In this document: piece after piece, positions 12,724 through 27,079 of the stretch
Position numbering within the stretch: the stretch's first letter is position 1
Layout: each line of letters begins with the position of its first letter
Source of the DNA: Dipylidium caninum
Taxonomy: Eukaryota; Platyhelminthes; Cestoda; Cyclophyllidea; Dipylidiidae
NCBI GenBank assembly: GCA_017562135.1
Contig: QEYB01000610.1
Location: 229,215-293,214, forward strand
Reading direction: 5' to 3'
DNA length: 64,000 nt
The notes under the pieces: generated by a model
Databases searched by the model: none
Told to the model about the DNA's origin: nothing
Seen by the model: only the letters and a program-made list of their open reading frames with translations
Position numbers and translations under genes: made by a program

Positions 12724-12924
12724 TCATGCTGCTATAATGGTGGACAAGTACAGGAGGTAGTTCCAGAACACATTGGCAAACAGTAACAGCGACACAACAA
12801 TTCCTCGCGATTTAATATAAAATAATGCCTGATACACAGGCTGACAAAATAAGTTTACGAACTTTTCTCTTAAGTTGGCGTCATCCCAGAGCAATCGGCA
12901 ATACAACAGGTCGGTACGAAGCCT
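12724..12924 (-). CDS. Orphan C-terminal exon of a membrane protein
   Basis: A 66-codon frame plus TGA follows a TTGCAG acceptor in phase 0. It begins RLRTDLLYCRLLWDDANLRE and ends with a hydrophobic segment (GIVVSLLLFANVFWNYLLYL) close to the C-terminus. The composition is protein-like and the acceptor is good. No start exon was found; mL49 begins its 3' end only about 90 bases upstream (13015). It could instead be an alternative 3' exon. The family was not recognised. Confidence 0.45.
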   Translation of the reverse strand, partial: RLRTDLLYCRLLWDDANLREKFVNLFCQPVYQALFYIKSRGIVVSLLLFANVFWNYLLYLSTIIAA

Positions 12925-13014
12925 CTGCAAGGCAAGCAGATACTATAAAATATCAGTTGTACAAAAAAAATTAGCACCATGGGGGAATTATGTACATTCA
13001 TTTAAAAGATTCAA

Positions 13015-14508
13015 TCAAAATCCATTTTTAATAAGAAAGTCTGCAACTTCTTCTAGAAATATTCCGTCAATGGTGATCTTTTGGGTCGTCTCGTCTACTT
13101 GACAAAGAAAGCGTCCTGCCTCGCATTTCGGCTTCAAACAGGCCTCCAAGTCCGCTGCCAGAGCCTATGCATTAGATTAAAATACTGCCTCATAGATTCC
13201 GAAAATGCAATATGCTACTTCAGTTAGGAGAGTAGGTCGAGCATAAAATAACCAAAACGCATTCATGGTGGACAAATGGCATCACTGTTAGACAATTCAG
13301 CCGTGTAGTCGTGCAGAAAGATGTGTTACTTTACCTAAACGTTTTATTCCACAGAGTTTATAAGTTTCAGAAAGGATGTACACGAAAACTATGTTTCCTG
13401 GTAGTTCACATCGGTTGCCTACAACTTATACTACTTTTTACGCTAGCTTAAAACTCACTGAAGAAAAGCCTTTATTTCTCGCTAAGCCTTGGGCCAAATG
13501 TTTTTGTCTTGTCATAATAAAAGAAATTAATAGTCACACGTCTGACGAAATATTTCCATACTGAAAAAAGCCTGCGCATCAAACAAAGTACAAAGTGCAA
13601 AGAAGAGAATAACTACCGATATGTCGCCTCCAATTTTGGTAATAACAGTGAGCATCCGTTTCCCATGAGTCTGTTCCCGTCTCTTTCTCTCTTTCACCTT
13701 TAAGTAAAGAGGGAGCATGTGGTTCCGCGAACGTGTAACCGTATAGGGCTTTTTCGAAGAGAGTTCCGCTAAAAAAGGCAACCGAAAGAAGAAAACTGAA
13801 AAAATCTAAATTAACGAAGTATAAAAAAAAACTCAGTATACGACGTAAAACCTTAGGGTTGGGTTTTCAAAATGAAATCATACCCTGCCTCATTTCCAGG
13901 GGTATTAGTAATTGGGGGCTGCTAGGTGTTAAACATGAAAGATGTGTTTAGTCCAATTTCTTACGAGTAAAAAATTTAGGACCACAAGTGGCAATAAAAA
14001 ACATAGCATGTGTCTTAAAGTCCCAAAGGTAATCAAAGTTGTTGATTTCCCAAATCTTTTGAGTTAACTCTCAGAATATGCTACAAATTCTATAAATGCC
14101 TAAATCTACCATAACGTTGGCTACGAGATAAGTTTAGAGCAACATTAGACCGAGTAGCATATGGCACGAATTTTGCACTAATTTTCTTCGTCCAACAGAA
14201 TTAACCATGCCACTGGATCATAAAAAAGGAATTTACTCACGCCTGGGCGGGACCCAACCACTTGGTGTTACGTCTGTATTATTAGGCGGTGGAGGAATTG
14301 TATCACAAGGTTTCAATTTTTCAACATATTTAAATTCTTCCTTTGAAACTACGTAGTTGGGAGGGTAGGACGGCTGTTTTCCATTACTAAACCTTTCTCG
14401 CCATGGATTGTCCAGTGTGGGCCACGACTTAACTGAAATCCATCGAGTAGGGTGTAAGGCAAAGAATGCTAATCTGTAACGCGACGAGGACCTCACCAGA
14501 CAGCCCAT
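13015..14508 (-). CDS. MRPL49: Mitochondrial large ribosomal subunit protein mL49
   Basis: Three exons: 14508-14241, 13768-13617 and 13164-13015, phases 1 and 0, giving 189 residues (human about 166). The N-terminus (MGCLVRSSSRYRLAFFALH) is basic and hydroxylated with no acids, as in a mitochondrial presequence. The core reads SKEEFKYVEKLKPCDTIPPP, then TPSGWVPPR, the family signature TPSGW.PPR. Exon 2 supplies HMLPLYLKVKERKRREQTHG and MLTVITKIGGDIS. Exon 3 supplies ALAADLEACL and ends ITIDGIFLEEVADFLIKNGF, parallel to the family C-terminus that closes in LEKGF. It is a structural protein of the mitoribosome. Exon 2 is longer than in vertebrates, with a Lys/Arg insert. Confidence 0.93.
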
Positions 14509-14519
14509 TGCTCTGGAAA

Positions 14520-16550
14520 AATAAAGTATGCAAGAATCAAGCGCAACATTGAATTAAATGTGTGAAGAGGAAAACGCGGCATCGTCATTAACACAAAGGA
14601 CCTGCTGTTAAAGACAAGGTGCCAATACAGCCGACGCATGAGTACGGAAAAGTAAACCTGAGTTCCATAAGATATAGTTCAAATGCCAAGTCTTAGCAGA
14701 GTCAAAGCCCAGTAACAACAAGCCACCTCCGAAACCGGTTATAAAATAAGGGAGTGTCCAGGTAGGTTAAGAGGCGCAGGCTAGGTCTGGCAATCCCTGC
14801 AGCAGCCCTTGCACACAGTGTTTTACGTTTCGTGCTTGCCTGTAGATGGATACGCTAATAAATTGCACATGATATTTGAACAACCACGCTCTTTTTGTGC
14901 AATGCTACACCTTATTTCATATACAGATCCAACTGAACGACGCAGCTCTTAAGTTATAATTTAGAATTGTTGTTGCACGAATTGGCTTATAAACTTACTT
15001 CTATCCCTTCCACATCCTAATGCTTTGACACTTACAGGCCCTGAAATAGGGAACGGAGAAGGCTGTTATACAGATGCAAGAGGAGAATACACTGACAAGC
15101 CCCACGAACAGTCACCAATACTGTATAAAACATAGCGCTGTCACTAGAGCAAGATGAGGAATCGAAACTCAACAGTTCCGGTACATTGTATGTATGAATC
15201 CGTATCCCTAGTGACGCAGCCGCACATCACAAGAAATGGAATGGTTTTTGGAAGAACAGACAGCTGCAGCAGAGCAATTTACGCATTACATCTGTGTTTG
15301 ACAGCGGTTTTTACGGACGGACAGCACGTGAAGTCTAACAGACCAATGTCTGGTCTGTGTTCGGTTTCGGCAAGTCATAACTCTATGTTTTGAATCACTT
15401 GTAAGACACTTCTTCCGGCACCACTTTTAGAAAGGATTGTCACCAGAAAAAGCTTGCTGCATTGGCTGTAATCGCTATAGCAGACCACCGAATAAAATTA
15501 TTTCGATGCGTTCATCTCAGTGACCGTTTTCGGGAAATCGGAGTACGACACTGCGTCTGTGTGAGTAAGTGAGATCGACCCTACCGTAAATCCGTCACAT
15601 GGGCTACTGTTGGCCGCGAGGCCTACTACAGCTAATTACGACAAGTCATCAAAGTCAGAACCTTGTTTAGTGCTACTTGCACTAACAGCGCCAATATCGT
15701 TAGCTGAAAATTACGATCTTCTGCGTGAAACGCGATTAACTACGGTGGATGTGTGCATTCGCGTGCACATAAAATACAATCAAAAGGAACCTGGAATTTC
15801 GTTGGTTTTTGTCATATTCATCAAGTGATGCAAACAATTAAACACTCTGAGTTTCTCTTCTGTTACCAAGTTAATTATATGAAGACACACCGAGGAAATA
15901 ATGGACGATTCAATTCGTGACACCAAATGTTATATACATAAAACAAAGACAAACGTTAAACCATAATCTCTCTCAATACTAAGCAATGTCTTGGAAATTT
16001 GGCCGAGGGGAAATGCGTTGCATAATCAACAATTAGGTCGGGGAAAAAGCAGATCCCCGGGTGCCAATAATTACCCAACCAATTTCTGTTAAGTGGAATC
16101 AGTGTATCTCAGACATCCAAATAAAGCTTTCGAAACACAAACAAGGGGTACTAGTCTAATTTTCGACAGCCTGGAACAGAAACTGATAATCCCTCGCGGC
16201 TGGTCCAAATAACACTCGGTCAAGGTTTAGGACAAAGTGACAAAACGTGGGTCATGGACCACAATATATTCCTCCCCTCGAGGAACCATACAAGGCCAGC
16301 GAACCACAAGTCTGAGCGAAATCGAAACTCGAACTCACGAGTGGACAGACAAGGCAGAAACCATCCTACATCACCGTTGACACCACTTTCGAGTTTTGAA
16401 TTCGCAAACGCCGTTTTGAACTACACTTAGCTCGAGAGGAAAGATAGAGGCTTTATAGACTCTCCAAAAAGTGAAGACATTTCAATCAAGTTGTCAAGTT
16501 AAATGCCATTCTGCAAGAATAAATTAATATAAATTGAGTTAATCTCCAAA
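14520..16550. other. Intergenic stretch between mL49 and PARG
   Basis: No exon, RNA gene or repeat was recognised. It lies 5' of mL49 and 3' of PARG, both on the minus strand, so it should hold the mL49 promoter and PARG 3' UTR. Short plus frames (15154-15393, 15610-15828) lack any supporting signal. Confidence 0.45.
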
Positions 16551-16556
16551 AAGTGA

Positions 16557-20018
<3,462 letters not shown>

Positions 20019-20069
20019 CTGTGTATTGAAAAAGAGAAGGGTACATGTAATAGGTCTAAGCCTTACATT

Positions 20070-20250
20070 CTCAAAAAAGAGGTTTTTAGGTGAGCAAGGG
20101 AGTTTCACGTAGAAAGCATTCCATACGTCTTGGGAGTCATGCGAACTTGCACATGAACCCCAATCTCGCTTATTCTACTTTCAGCCAATTATATCACGAA
20201 ATAACTACAACCTCATGTAAATCCTCCAGGAGCAGGTCGCTCGAAGCAGG
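20070..20250. repeat. Diverged direct copy of part of the left inner arm
   Basis: This stretch aligns with 21280-21430 in the same orientation: shared motifs include TTCCAT..GTC, AGTCATGCGA, CACA..AACC and CAATTATATCACGAAATAACT versus the partner's CAATCATATCACACAATAACT. It lies just upstream of the PARG exons. It adds a third, older copy of DNA found 3' of IPPK. Confidence 0.7.
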
Positions 20251-22145
20251 CTCGTCTCTAGCAAGAGATGCGATTCCTTCTAAATTCTTAAGAAAAACAG
20301 GTTACGACGGACCAACCTGCCAGATAAAATAAGGACTAGAAAAGATGGATAATTCGTTTGCCGTCATTTTCTCCAATTTCCAAACTGAAATGCCTAAAAC
20401 AAAACGAGAGTCCCGAAATTAACGATAGCACTTATAATTGCATCGAGACACAGTCTAGACTATACAACCTTTGCTGCCAGTTGCTAGAACCCGTTAAGTA
20501 GTGAAAGTTAGTAACAAGGACAGCAGGTCAAACGCATATTCACCCAATGACTTTTACACGAAAACACTGAGATGATGTTTTGACATGATCTAGTTCTGAA
20601 ACTCCTCACGGATATTCTTCTAACTAACAACCAAACATTTTGAGGACCTCACAGAAAGATGTAAAGGATGCAGAAATTGTTGTGTCCAAATCGTCATGAA
20701 TTCAGACGCACCAACCCCGGGAATTCACAGAAGACAAAACACAGTCACGTTAAAGCAACTCCAAAACGGGGCGCCGCACTCATTGGTTCCCAATTTCCCG
20801 CGGATGGAGGTAAGTCAAAATTATTTAGCACTAAGAGATATTTATGCATCATTCTAAACAAAACAATGGAAAAACCTCATTTTACGGTATAAAAACGTGT
20901 TAAAAATTTATTGAATGTTATGCCAGTGATACACCGCTTCGTCTTAGAGGAGAAATACAGACAAATCTCCCCACTTCCGTCCAGCAAGATGTAAAAGTCG
21001 TAACCCATATATTAGGAAGCATACATCTAACAAACGGGACAATTCTCCGCCTCGTCCTGACAAAGTTTGTCATCGTAAATTTTCTTCGTGGGAAAGGGCT
21101 CTCTTTGCAAGCATGTTGAGCATTCACCATATTGATTCGCTTGCCCTCATGGTAAGGTCGAATCAGTTAATACAATTCGTCACTAATATATTGCCACCCC
21201 GCTGGGATGTCAATCTAGCCAGAAGCCATTCTCTAACACTATAAACAGGCCCCGGTCATACATCCCCGCAAAAAACGTTTTGGCTCACCAACTTAGTTTC
21301 ACCTCGAATGAATTCCATGCGTCCTCAGTCATGCGATTTTGCACAAGAACCTGAAGTCGGTTTATCCTAATCCCAACCAATCATATCACACAATAACTCA
21401 AATCTCATGAACATATCCTCCCGAAGTCAAGAGAATCGGCTGCTCTACACACCTTATTGACAAACCTCCCCACTACATATTGTGCAAGGTTCCCACGCCC
21501 CTTTCCCGCATTCCAACCCAATGTTTCATCCCAACCACTGCTAAGTCCCGTAATACTTCGGAGTATGCATAACTCTCTAATCGTGTAACATCCCAAACCA
21601 GTTATTCATTTGAAGCAAGACCATTTATCAAGGCCCTCATCCACTCTTTTCATAAAAACAGACCTGTTAAACCGCAGGGGTGCGCCAAAGTGAACACCAA
21701 AAGCTAATCAAATCGCAACAAACACCCAACTATGAGACTAGCTGAGTTGACCTCATTTACAAGACCGAGAAGCGGTGTCTTGTGCACGCCTTAACGTGGA
21801 AGGGGGATAATTATAACACGTCGCTTTATGGATCACGCCGCAGCACAACAAACACTCTTCCATGGCTCCTTTCACGTAATGAGACGTCTGTTCGAACCTG
21901 GCGACAGATACACAGGGATACGTCCGCGCAAGCACGCATTCGCCTTTCCGGAGTCCGAACTACTCCGACTCCGCACTCCACACTCCACACGCCACACGCC
22001 AAATCCTAAATTGATTGTACGTCTGTCAAAGCAAAGTACCAAACTGTCTTCTGCTGCGACCGTAAATGCGCTTCTCCTCCTCTACATTTAAGGCATGCAT
22101 ACAGACATCGCAATAGACATAATGCAGCGGTAACAATAAACGTGG

Positions 22146-22184
22146 AGAAGAAGAAGAAGAAGTAGAAGAAGAAGAAGAAGAACT
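22146..22184. repeat. (AAG)n microsatellite
   Basis: About twelve AAG units with one interruption (GTAGAAG). It lies 3' of the IPPK fragment. The partner site at 52724-52748 has a shorter TTC run, so this locus is length-variable between the arms. Confidence 0.9.
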
Positions 22185-22220
22185 TATCATAAATACCATA
22201 TTTTTCAGGGAACAGTTCCC

Positions 22221-25070
22221 TCAACTTTCGCCTCGACGCAAAAACCGTTCGACGACAAGACGCTCGGATTCCACGCGGTCCTGAAGATTGCTCAGCTCTT
22301 TCGGATCCAAGTCCACTACACTGATGTTGAAAATAGTTCTCGGAACACACGAACACTCGCCCCCAACCGTGGACACGCACACTGGACTGGTGAGGAATGC
22401 AATAATCAGAAAATAGGACATGAGCTTCCGGAAAGCACACTAAGTTATCCACAAACAACGAATTCGTGTAAAAGCCACCTTGTGAACAAACAATCTCCTT
22501 CTAAAAAGTGTCCATAGCACGTACTTACTTATTCTTTGCCCTTTGGAAAGTCAGCATAATGGAACAGTCCCTCGCCACCATAGCCACCAGATGTTTTTCC
22601 ACCTAAAACGAAAACATGGAATCTTCACAGTTATAAGCCCAAACCAATCTCGACACGGCGTAGAACCGCGTACCCATGCAACCCAAAGAGCAATAAATGG
22701 TCAAACAATACTGTGAGCAAGTCAATTTATACAAATACACTATTCAGTCTGATTAGCTACTGTCGAGAGAACAAAGTGTGGAGAATTTCACTAAACCCTG
22801 AAAACAATAACCAAGGGGCAAGATAGCAGAAGAACACTCTAAAAAAGCAGCTATCAGCATCCCGACTTCAGCCACATGAGTTCCAGAGGTTCTTTATCAA
22901 TGGCTGACCATCTCGGACAAAGAACAAACGCCAAGGTAGAGGTGGCGTAACAACATACGAGATTCAGACTTTCAACAAGGTGTGGCGGTGCCTCAGCCGT
23001 ATTCACGATAGCCTTGCCACCGATGTAGGAATCCCTGCCAAAATCACGAAAAAAAAGGGATGCGATCCAACACGGCAAATTTTGCAAGTCACCAAAATAT
23101 AACAGACTTGTGCCCACTGAAAAGCCCCTTTTAATGACGAAACGCAGCCAACAAACCCAACTCCTTGTTGGAGAGGAAATAACAATGCTTTCGTGGATAG
23201 GAGACTTTTGCCTATGGCTCGAAGGAGTACAAATGAGGAGGTATGAGCAGAAGGCCATAAAGCTAGCGTTGAAACACATAAAAAACAAGCATCATCACAA
23301 ATTCACTACTACTACAACTTTGTCCAACTAAAGCATCAATTTCCTTAATGAAGGCAGGCAAATGCCTAAATCTACAACAGCCACAAGACAGTCGGTAGAT
23401 ACTGGCTCATCTCATTTACCAGGAAATCTCATGGTCCTCGAAATACTTCCTCACTGACTTATAGTGCTCTATGAGGTCCCCATGACTCAGCGAGCTCTCC
23501 AACTGCGCCTTCAAAATTCGACCGAGCACCGAACTTTGCGGCAGACCCGACAAGCATCGCGATGAAGTTGCATCGACAGAGGAGGACTTATTCACCCCTA
23601 CAACAGAGCATCACACTAGCGTTCAGTCCGTAGGTGAGAACAGACGTGGCTCAAGATGACAGACCTCCCTCCCAAGCCACAGGCACATAGGGATGGAGAC
23701 CGCACTCGTAGAGGAAGTTGTGGGGCCTCCGCGCAATGGCCGATGCGGAAGAAGGGGAGGGGGGGATTTCAACAAGAAGAGCCGGCAGAATCAGTCCTTC
23801 GACAAGGCGACGGCGCAGTGCAGTTGGGCCCTCGCCATCCAGCGGGCATTCGTGCAAATTGCAGGTAGCTCCACCATCACACTCACTATCGCTCGAGGCT
23901 TGTTCGCTATAAAACAAATGCATTATAAGTTGTGGTGTGGATTACATGCACAATCAATCCATTAATGCACTCAAATCCCCTCCACCCTTACAGATTCCAC
24001 GGATGAGCACCTCAATCCCGGCTCTATTGCTAGGATTATATTTCAGCATAGGATAACAAATAAATCCAACTCCCTCGAGGACCTTCAGTTGTCAAGATAA
24101 GAAAGAGGAAGTGGGGTTTAAGGAGAAACTCTCTCACAGGACGTACGAGGGAGGCGTAATTTCAACGGAATCACCAGAACTAGTGTAAGTGTACGTCCGA
24201 TTCTCGCGTTCCTTCAAGGGAGGATAGAAGAAATCTACCAATGCACTATCCAGTCTGTCGATCTTGTTGTTTAATACACATGAGCTGTCCTACGGAAAGA
24301 AGGGAAGAAGGTCAACAACCAGAAAAGAGAGGAAAGATTCATAAGCCAGAAACCCTGTTACGGCGGGTAGTTAAGTTTTACTGCATTCTTACAATCGACT
24401 CCCAAGTCTTTTCGAACCCCACTGTTTAACAAGGCCTGCAGCAGCATAGCTGACCAGTAAAGCCACTCACGCGGAAGATCCGCAAATTGTTTTGACGGAC
24501 TTCTAGCATAGCAAACAATGCCCGCAGCATTCTCTCGCGATTCCTAGGCAAAAAATGGCCAAAAGATAAGTCAAATAAACTTGTAACGCAAATACATGCG
24601 AACATATATGTATAAATTTATATATATATATATATATGTATATATTTATATACACACTTATACACAGTTTGAAGTGTTGATGTTGTTGCCCGGGTAGGAA
24701 AAGGGTCAAAGTAAATAATCCTGACGCTAGAACAAACACCCTGAAGGAAAACTTTAGGAAAGGATCATAAGACTTTGGGGTTTTACGGATCCGCTTCGAA
24801 CTACTGGGAACAAAAAGTGTTAATAGACCCAAATTCTTAACCCCACCAATTTTTGTAACACTAAAAATCAAAATAATATGGTAAATGACCTCAGACGTAG
24901 AAAGGCTAACAGTAGCCCTTCATGTGATGACTAAAACGTCGAAGAAGACGGTGAAGCCTTAAGCGAGGCTAAAGAAAAATATTCCCTACTTTTTTAAAAC
25001 CCACAGCTTACCCCGAGAAGAGATCACAAGGACAGTAGAACGATGGTCGGCCCCACATACGCAGTTTCGT
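22221..25070 (-). pseudogene. IPPK: 3' fragment of inositol-pentakisphosphate 2-kinase
   Basis: A duplicate of the C-terminal exons of the gene at 47547-52686. Exons recognised: 25070-25012, 24543-24471, 24289-24147, 23906-23665, 23597-23420, 22602-22529 and 22386-22221, each with the same length and phase as its partner. All are open, with a handful of substitutions, for example Trp to Ser near the start of the 242-base exon. The N-lobe exons, including the nucleotide-binding region, are absent: homology ends right at the 3' splice site of the first exon present. It cannot encode an active kinase unless joined to another 5' exon. The intact frames and near-identical middle suggest a recent origin or gene conversion. 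Confidence 0.88.
24603..24657. repeat. (TA)n microsatellite, left copy
   Basis: An alternating AT tract with two ATGTATAT interruptions, within an IPPK-fragment intron. The partner tract at 50254-50304 differs in length and order. Confidence 0.9.
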
Positions 25071-25269
25071 CTAAAATAATGTTTCGCTTATTTATCAGTC
25101 CGGATTTGATTTCATTCTTTCATTGGCGACGGGTGTACTTCCCATACTGAAGTGTCTCCAAGGGAAGAGGGGGTGGGAGTTAAATTGGTGACAGCTGTAC
25201 CTTACTCACTCACCAGCCGGGTAGGATCTCACTCTGGAAAGAAATAGAAGACGGAGGCAAGAGAGACCT

Positions 25270-26530
25270 CCACTAGAAACTGCCGACTGGAAATCTAAGC
25301 AGGCTATGCGACCGGCCCTCCCGCCATTTGTACACGAATCTCGTTGGTAATGCACCATTACACATATACTCTGTTGGTGAATGGGGTTAGGGACGAAGCA
25401 GATTCTCTTTCTTATAACGCCGCCCATGACGTATTCAACATAGGTTGTCGCGCAGAATACCTCACATCAGCATGTGCCACATCGTCCAGATGGGCTGCAT
25501 TCATACTAATGTTGGTGGAGCGCTTGATGCCAGTTGTTAATTTGTAAGTTTCCACGCCTCTTCACCTTCTTAACGGCCATCTTCTTCCTTCGCGGCGTGG
25601 GAGTGATGTCAGATGAACCTTCGCCAGCTTGTACTGAAAAGGAAGTATTCAGCTTGCTATTTCGACGGACGGGTGTCGAAGTATATGTGGCTTTGCTTAT
25701 CGTCAAACGGGTGCTCCGGTCTCACCACGGCCCCAGTCTTGACAGACTTGTAGACGAATCGAGGTCCTCCTGCTACTGAGACAGGCGAACAAAGAGGTAC
25801 ACCGTTTCCTTCGCCCACTTGCTCGTTTCCGCCTATTAGAAGGGGTTGATTTTGCTTCTCTCCTCCGTGGCATTCCTCGCCAAGTTGAGTTACCAAGATT
25901 CCTCCGCTCACCACCCGCCATGCCTCCATCAAGCTCACCCACTTGTCCCATGTCAGTTGTTCAACATGGGCTGAGGCAATGCACGTCCACCGACAACTCA
26001 GTCGTCGTGAATACACAGGCTATGCCGAACTATCATGTGGATCTCGTGGTAATTTGCCCAAGACACCTGAGAGATCAAAGTGAAATCCCGTCCCTTCATA
26101 TTCTTCTTTCAAGCACTCACCACTCGGAAGGCAAGTTAGACACTTATTCGCAGACACTGTATTTAAAAAGCAGTCCACAACTTATTCGGACCGCAGTGAT
26201 ATATTCTGAGTTCTCCAGCTGCTACTGCGCCTTCCTACGCTCTAATTATTCCCGCGCATAACCTGCACCCGTATTTGCTCAGCGCTCATGGCATTCTAAA
26301 AATAGATTCAGGCTTGGAGGCTGAGGGGTCCTAATGGAACAGTGTAATGTGAAAATGCTTCACCTTAACTTCCGCGACCGAGATTTCAACGTCAGCGTAG
26401 CCTTTCGAGTGCTTCGCAGATTTAACCGCTGTCAATGCGTGGCACGGCTCTAAAAGGTTGCGCGTTGTCTGATTAACATGCAGATAAAAATAGCGACAAA
26501 GCCATCCGTTTTGATGTTTGATAACATCAA
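25270..26530. repeat. Repeat unit R, copy 2
   Basis: Direct repeat of about 5500-6720. The minus strand holds a 119-codon open frame (26016-25657) with SRRLSCRWTCIASAHVEQLT and TWDKWVSLMEAW. An overlapping frame (25706-25506) has RNSKLNTSFSVQAGEGSSD and TPRRKKMAVKKVKRRGNLQ. Here it directly adjoins the LITAF-like exon at 26745, whereas copy 1 has about 1.2 kb between the two. It lies just beyond the end of the left inner arm. Product not recognised. Confidence 0.6.
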
Positions 26531-26744
26531 ATCTTCACTCAATTAGTTGGTGGCCTATTGAGGTTCCAACAGTCTGACCTACCATAACTGCTGGAAGAGT
26601 AATGCAGTGTAAAGTGCCAGACTCGCGAAGAATTGAGTCAAAGCCAATGCAAAGTACAAAAATGAAAATTTAGAAAAGTAATAGATGGAATTTCCTTACT
26701 CACACAGGCCTAAGACGAGATACGCCACGTAGGAATTCATGTGA

Positions 26745-27070
26745 GAAACTTTTGGATTTGTGTCTTGAGACGTCTGTGACAGTTAGGACACCGAGAATTA
26801 ACCGGGAGGTCTCCAAAATAAACACCTGAAACAAATAAACGGGTAACCAAGTGAAAGCGGTTTATTTCGTGACAAAATGTGACCGACCTGGTGGTTGATT
26901 GACTATCATTTGCCCTTTCGAGCAAGAAGGCAGCTGATATGGCTGCTGATTGATTACAACTGCCTTTTTCGGGCCAGAAGGCGGATCCGCTGGCTGCTGG
27001 TCAACTTCCGTTTTTCCTACTAGGTAAAGAAAATGTATTCGAAGGGAGGTACGACACTCATAACGCATTT
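26745..27070 (-). pseudogene. LITAF-like gene fragment, copy 2, frameshifted
   Basis: An upstream exon (about 27030-26886) encodes a Pro/Gln-rich N-terminus, QQPADPPSGPKKAVVINQQ and PYQLPSCSKGQMIVNQPPG, typical of LITAF-family N-terminal tails. A second exon starts after a TTTCAG acceptor near 26825 and reads GDLPVNSRCPNCHRRLKTQIQ. It has the canonical CPxC knuckle but reaches TGA a few codons later. Alignment with copy 1 shows one missing base there; past it the hydrophobic part, SYVAYLVLGLC, continues in another frame and ends at a GTGAGT donor. Probably a pseudogene or an uncorrected base error. Confidence 0.55.
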
Positions 27071-27079
27071 TATATTCTA

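Larger units (their letters stand above)
20900..25080. repeat. Left inner arm of inverted duplication
   Basis: Reverse complement of about 49840-54000. It carries the 3' exons of IPPK on the minus strand plus about 1.3 kb of downstream DNA. Divergence is patchy: about 22190-22440 and 22540-23860 look identical to the partner, introns included, whereas 22445-22530 and 24200-24500 differ at roughly one base in ten. The arm stops within about 10 bases of an IPPK exon's 3' splice site. Confidence 0.92.

Noticed and set aside
23651..23923. Several overlapping frames on both strands at the IPPK 242-base exon
   Set aside because: Only the frame with CPLDGEG..NFLYECGLHPY has matching splice phases; the others are shadows in a GC-rich exon.
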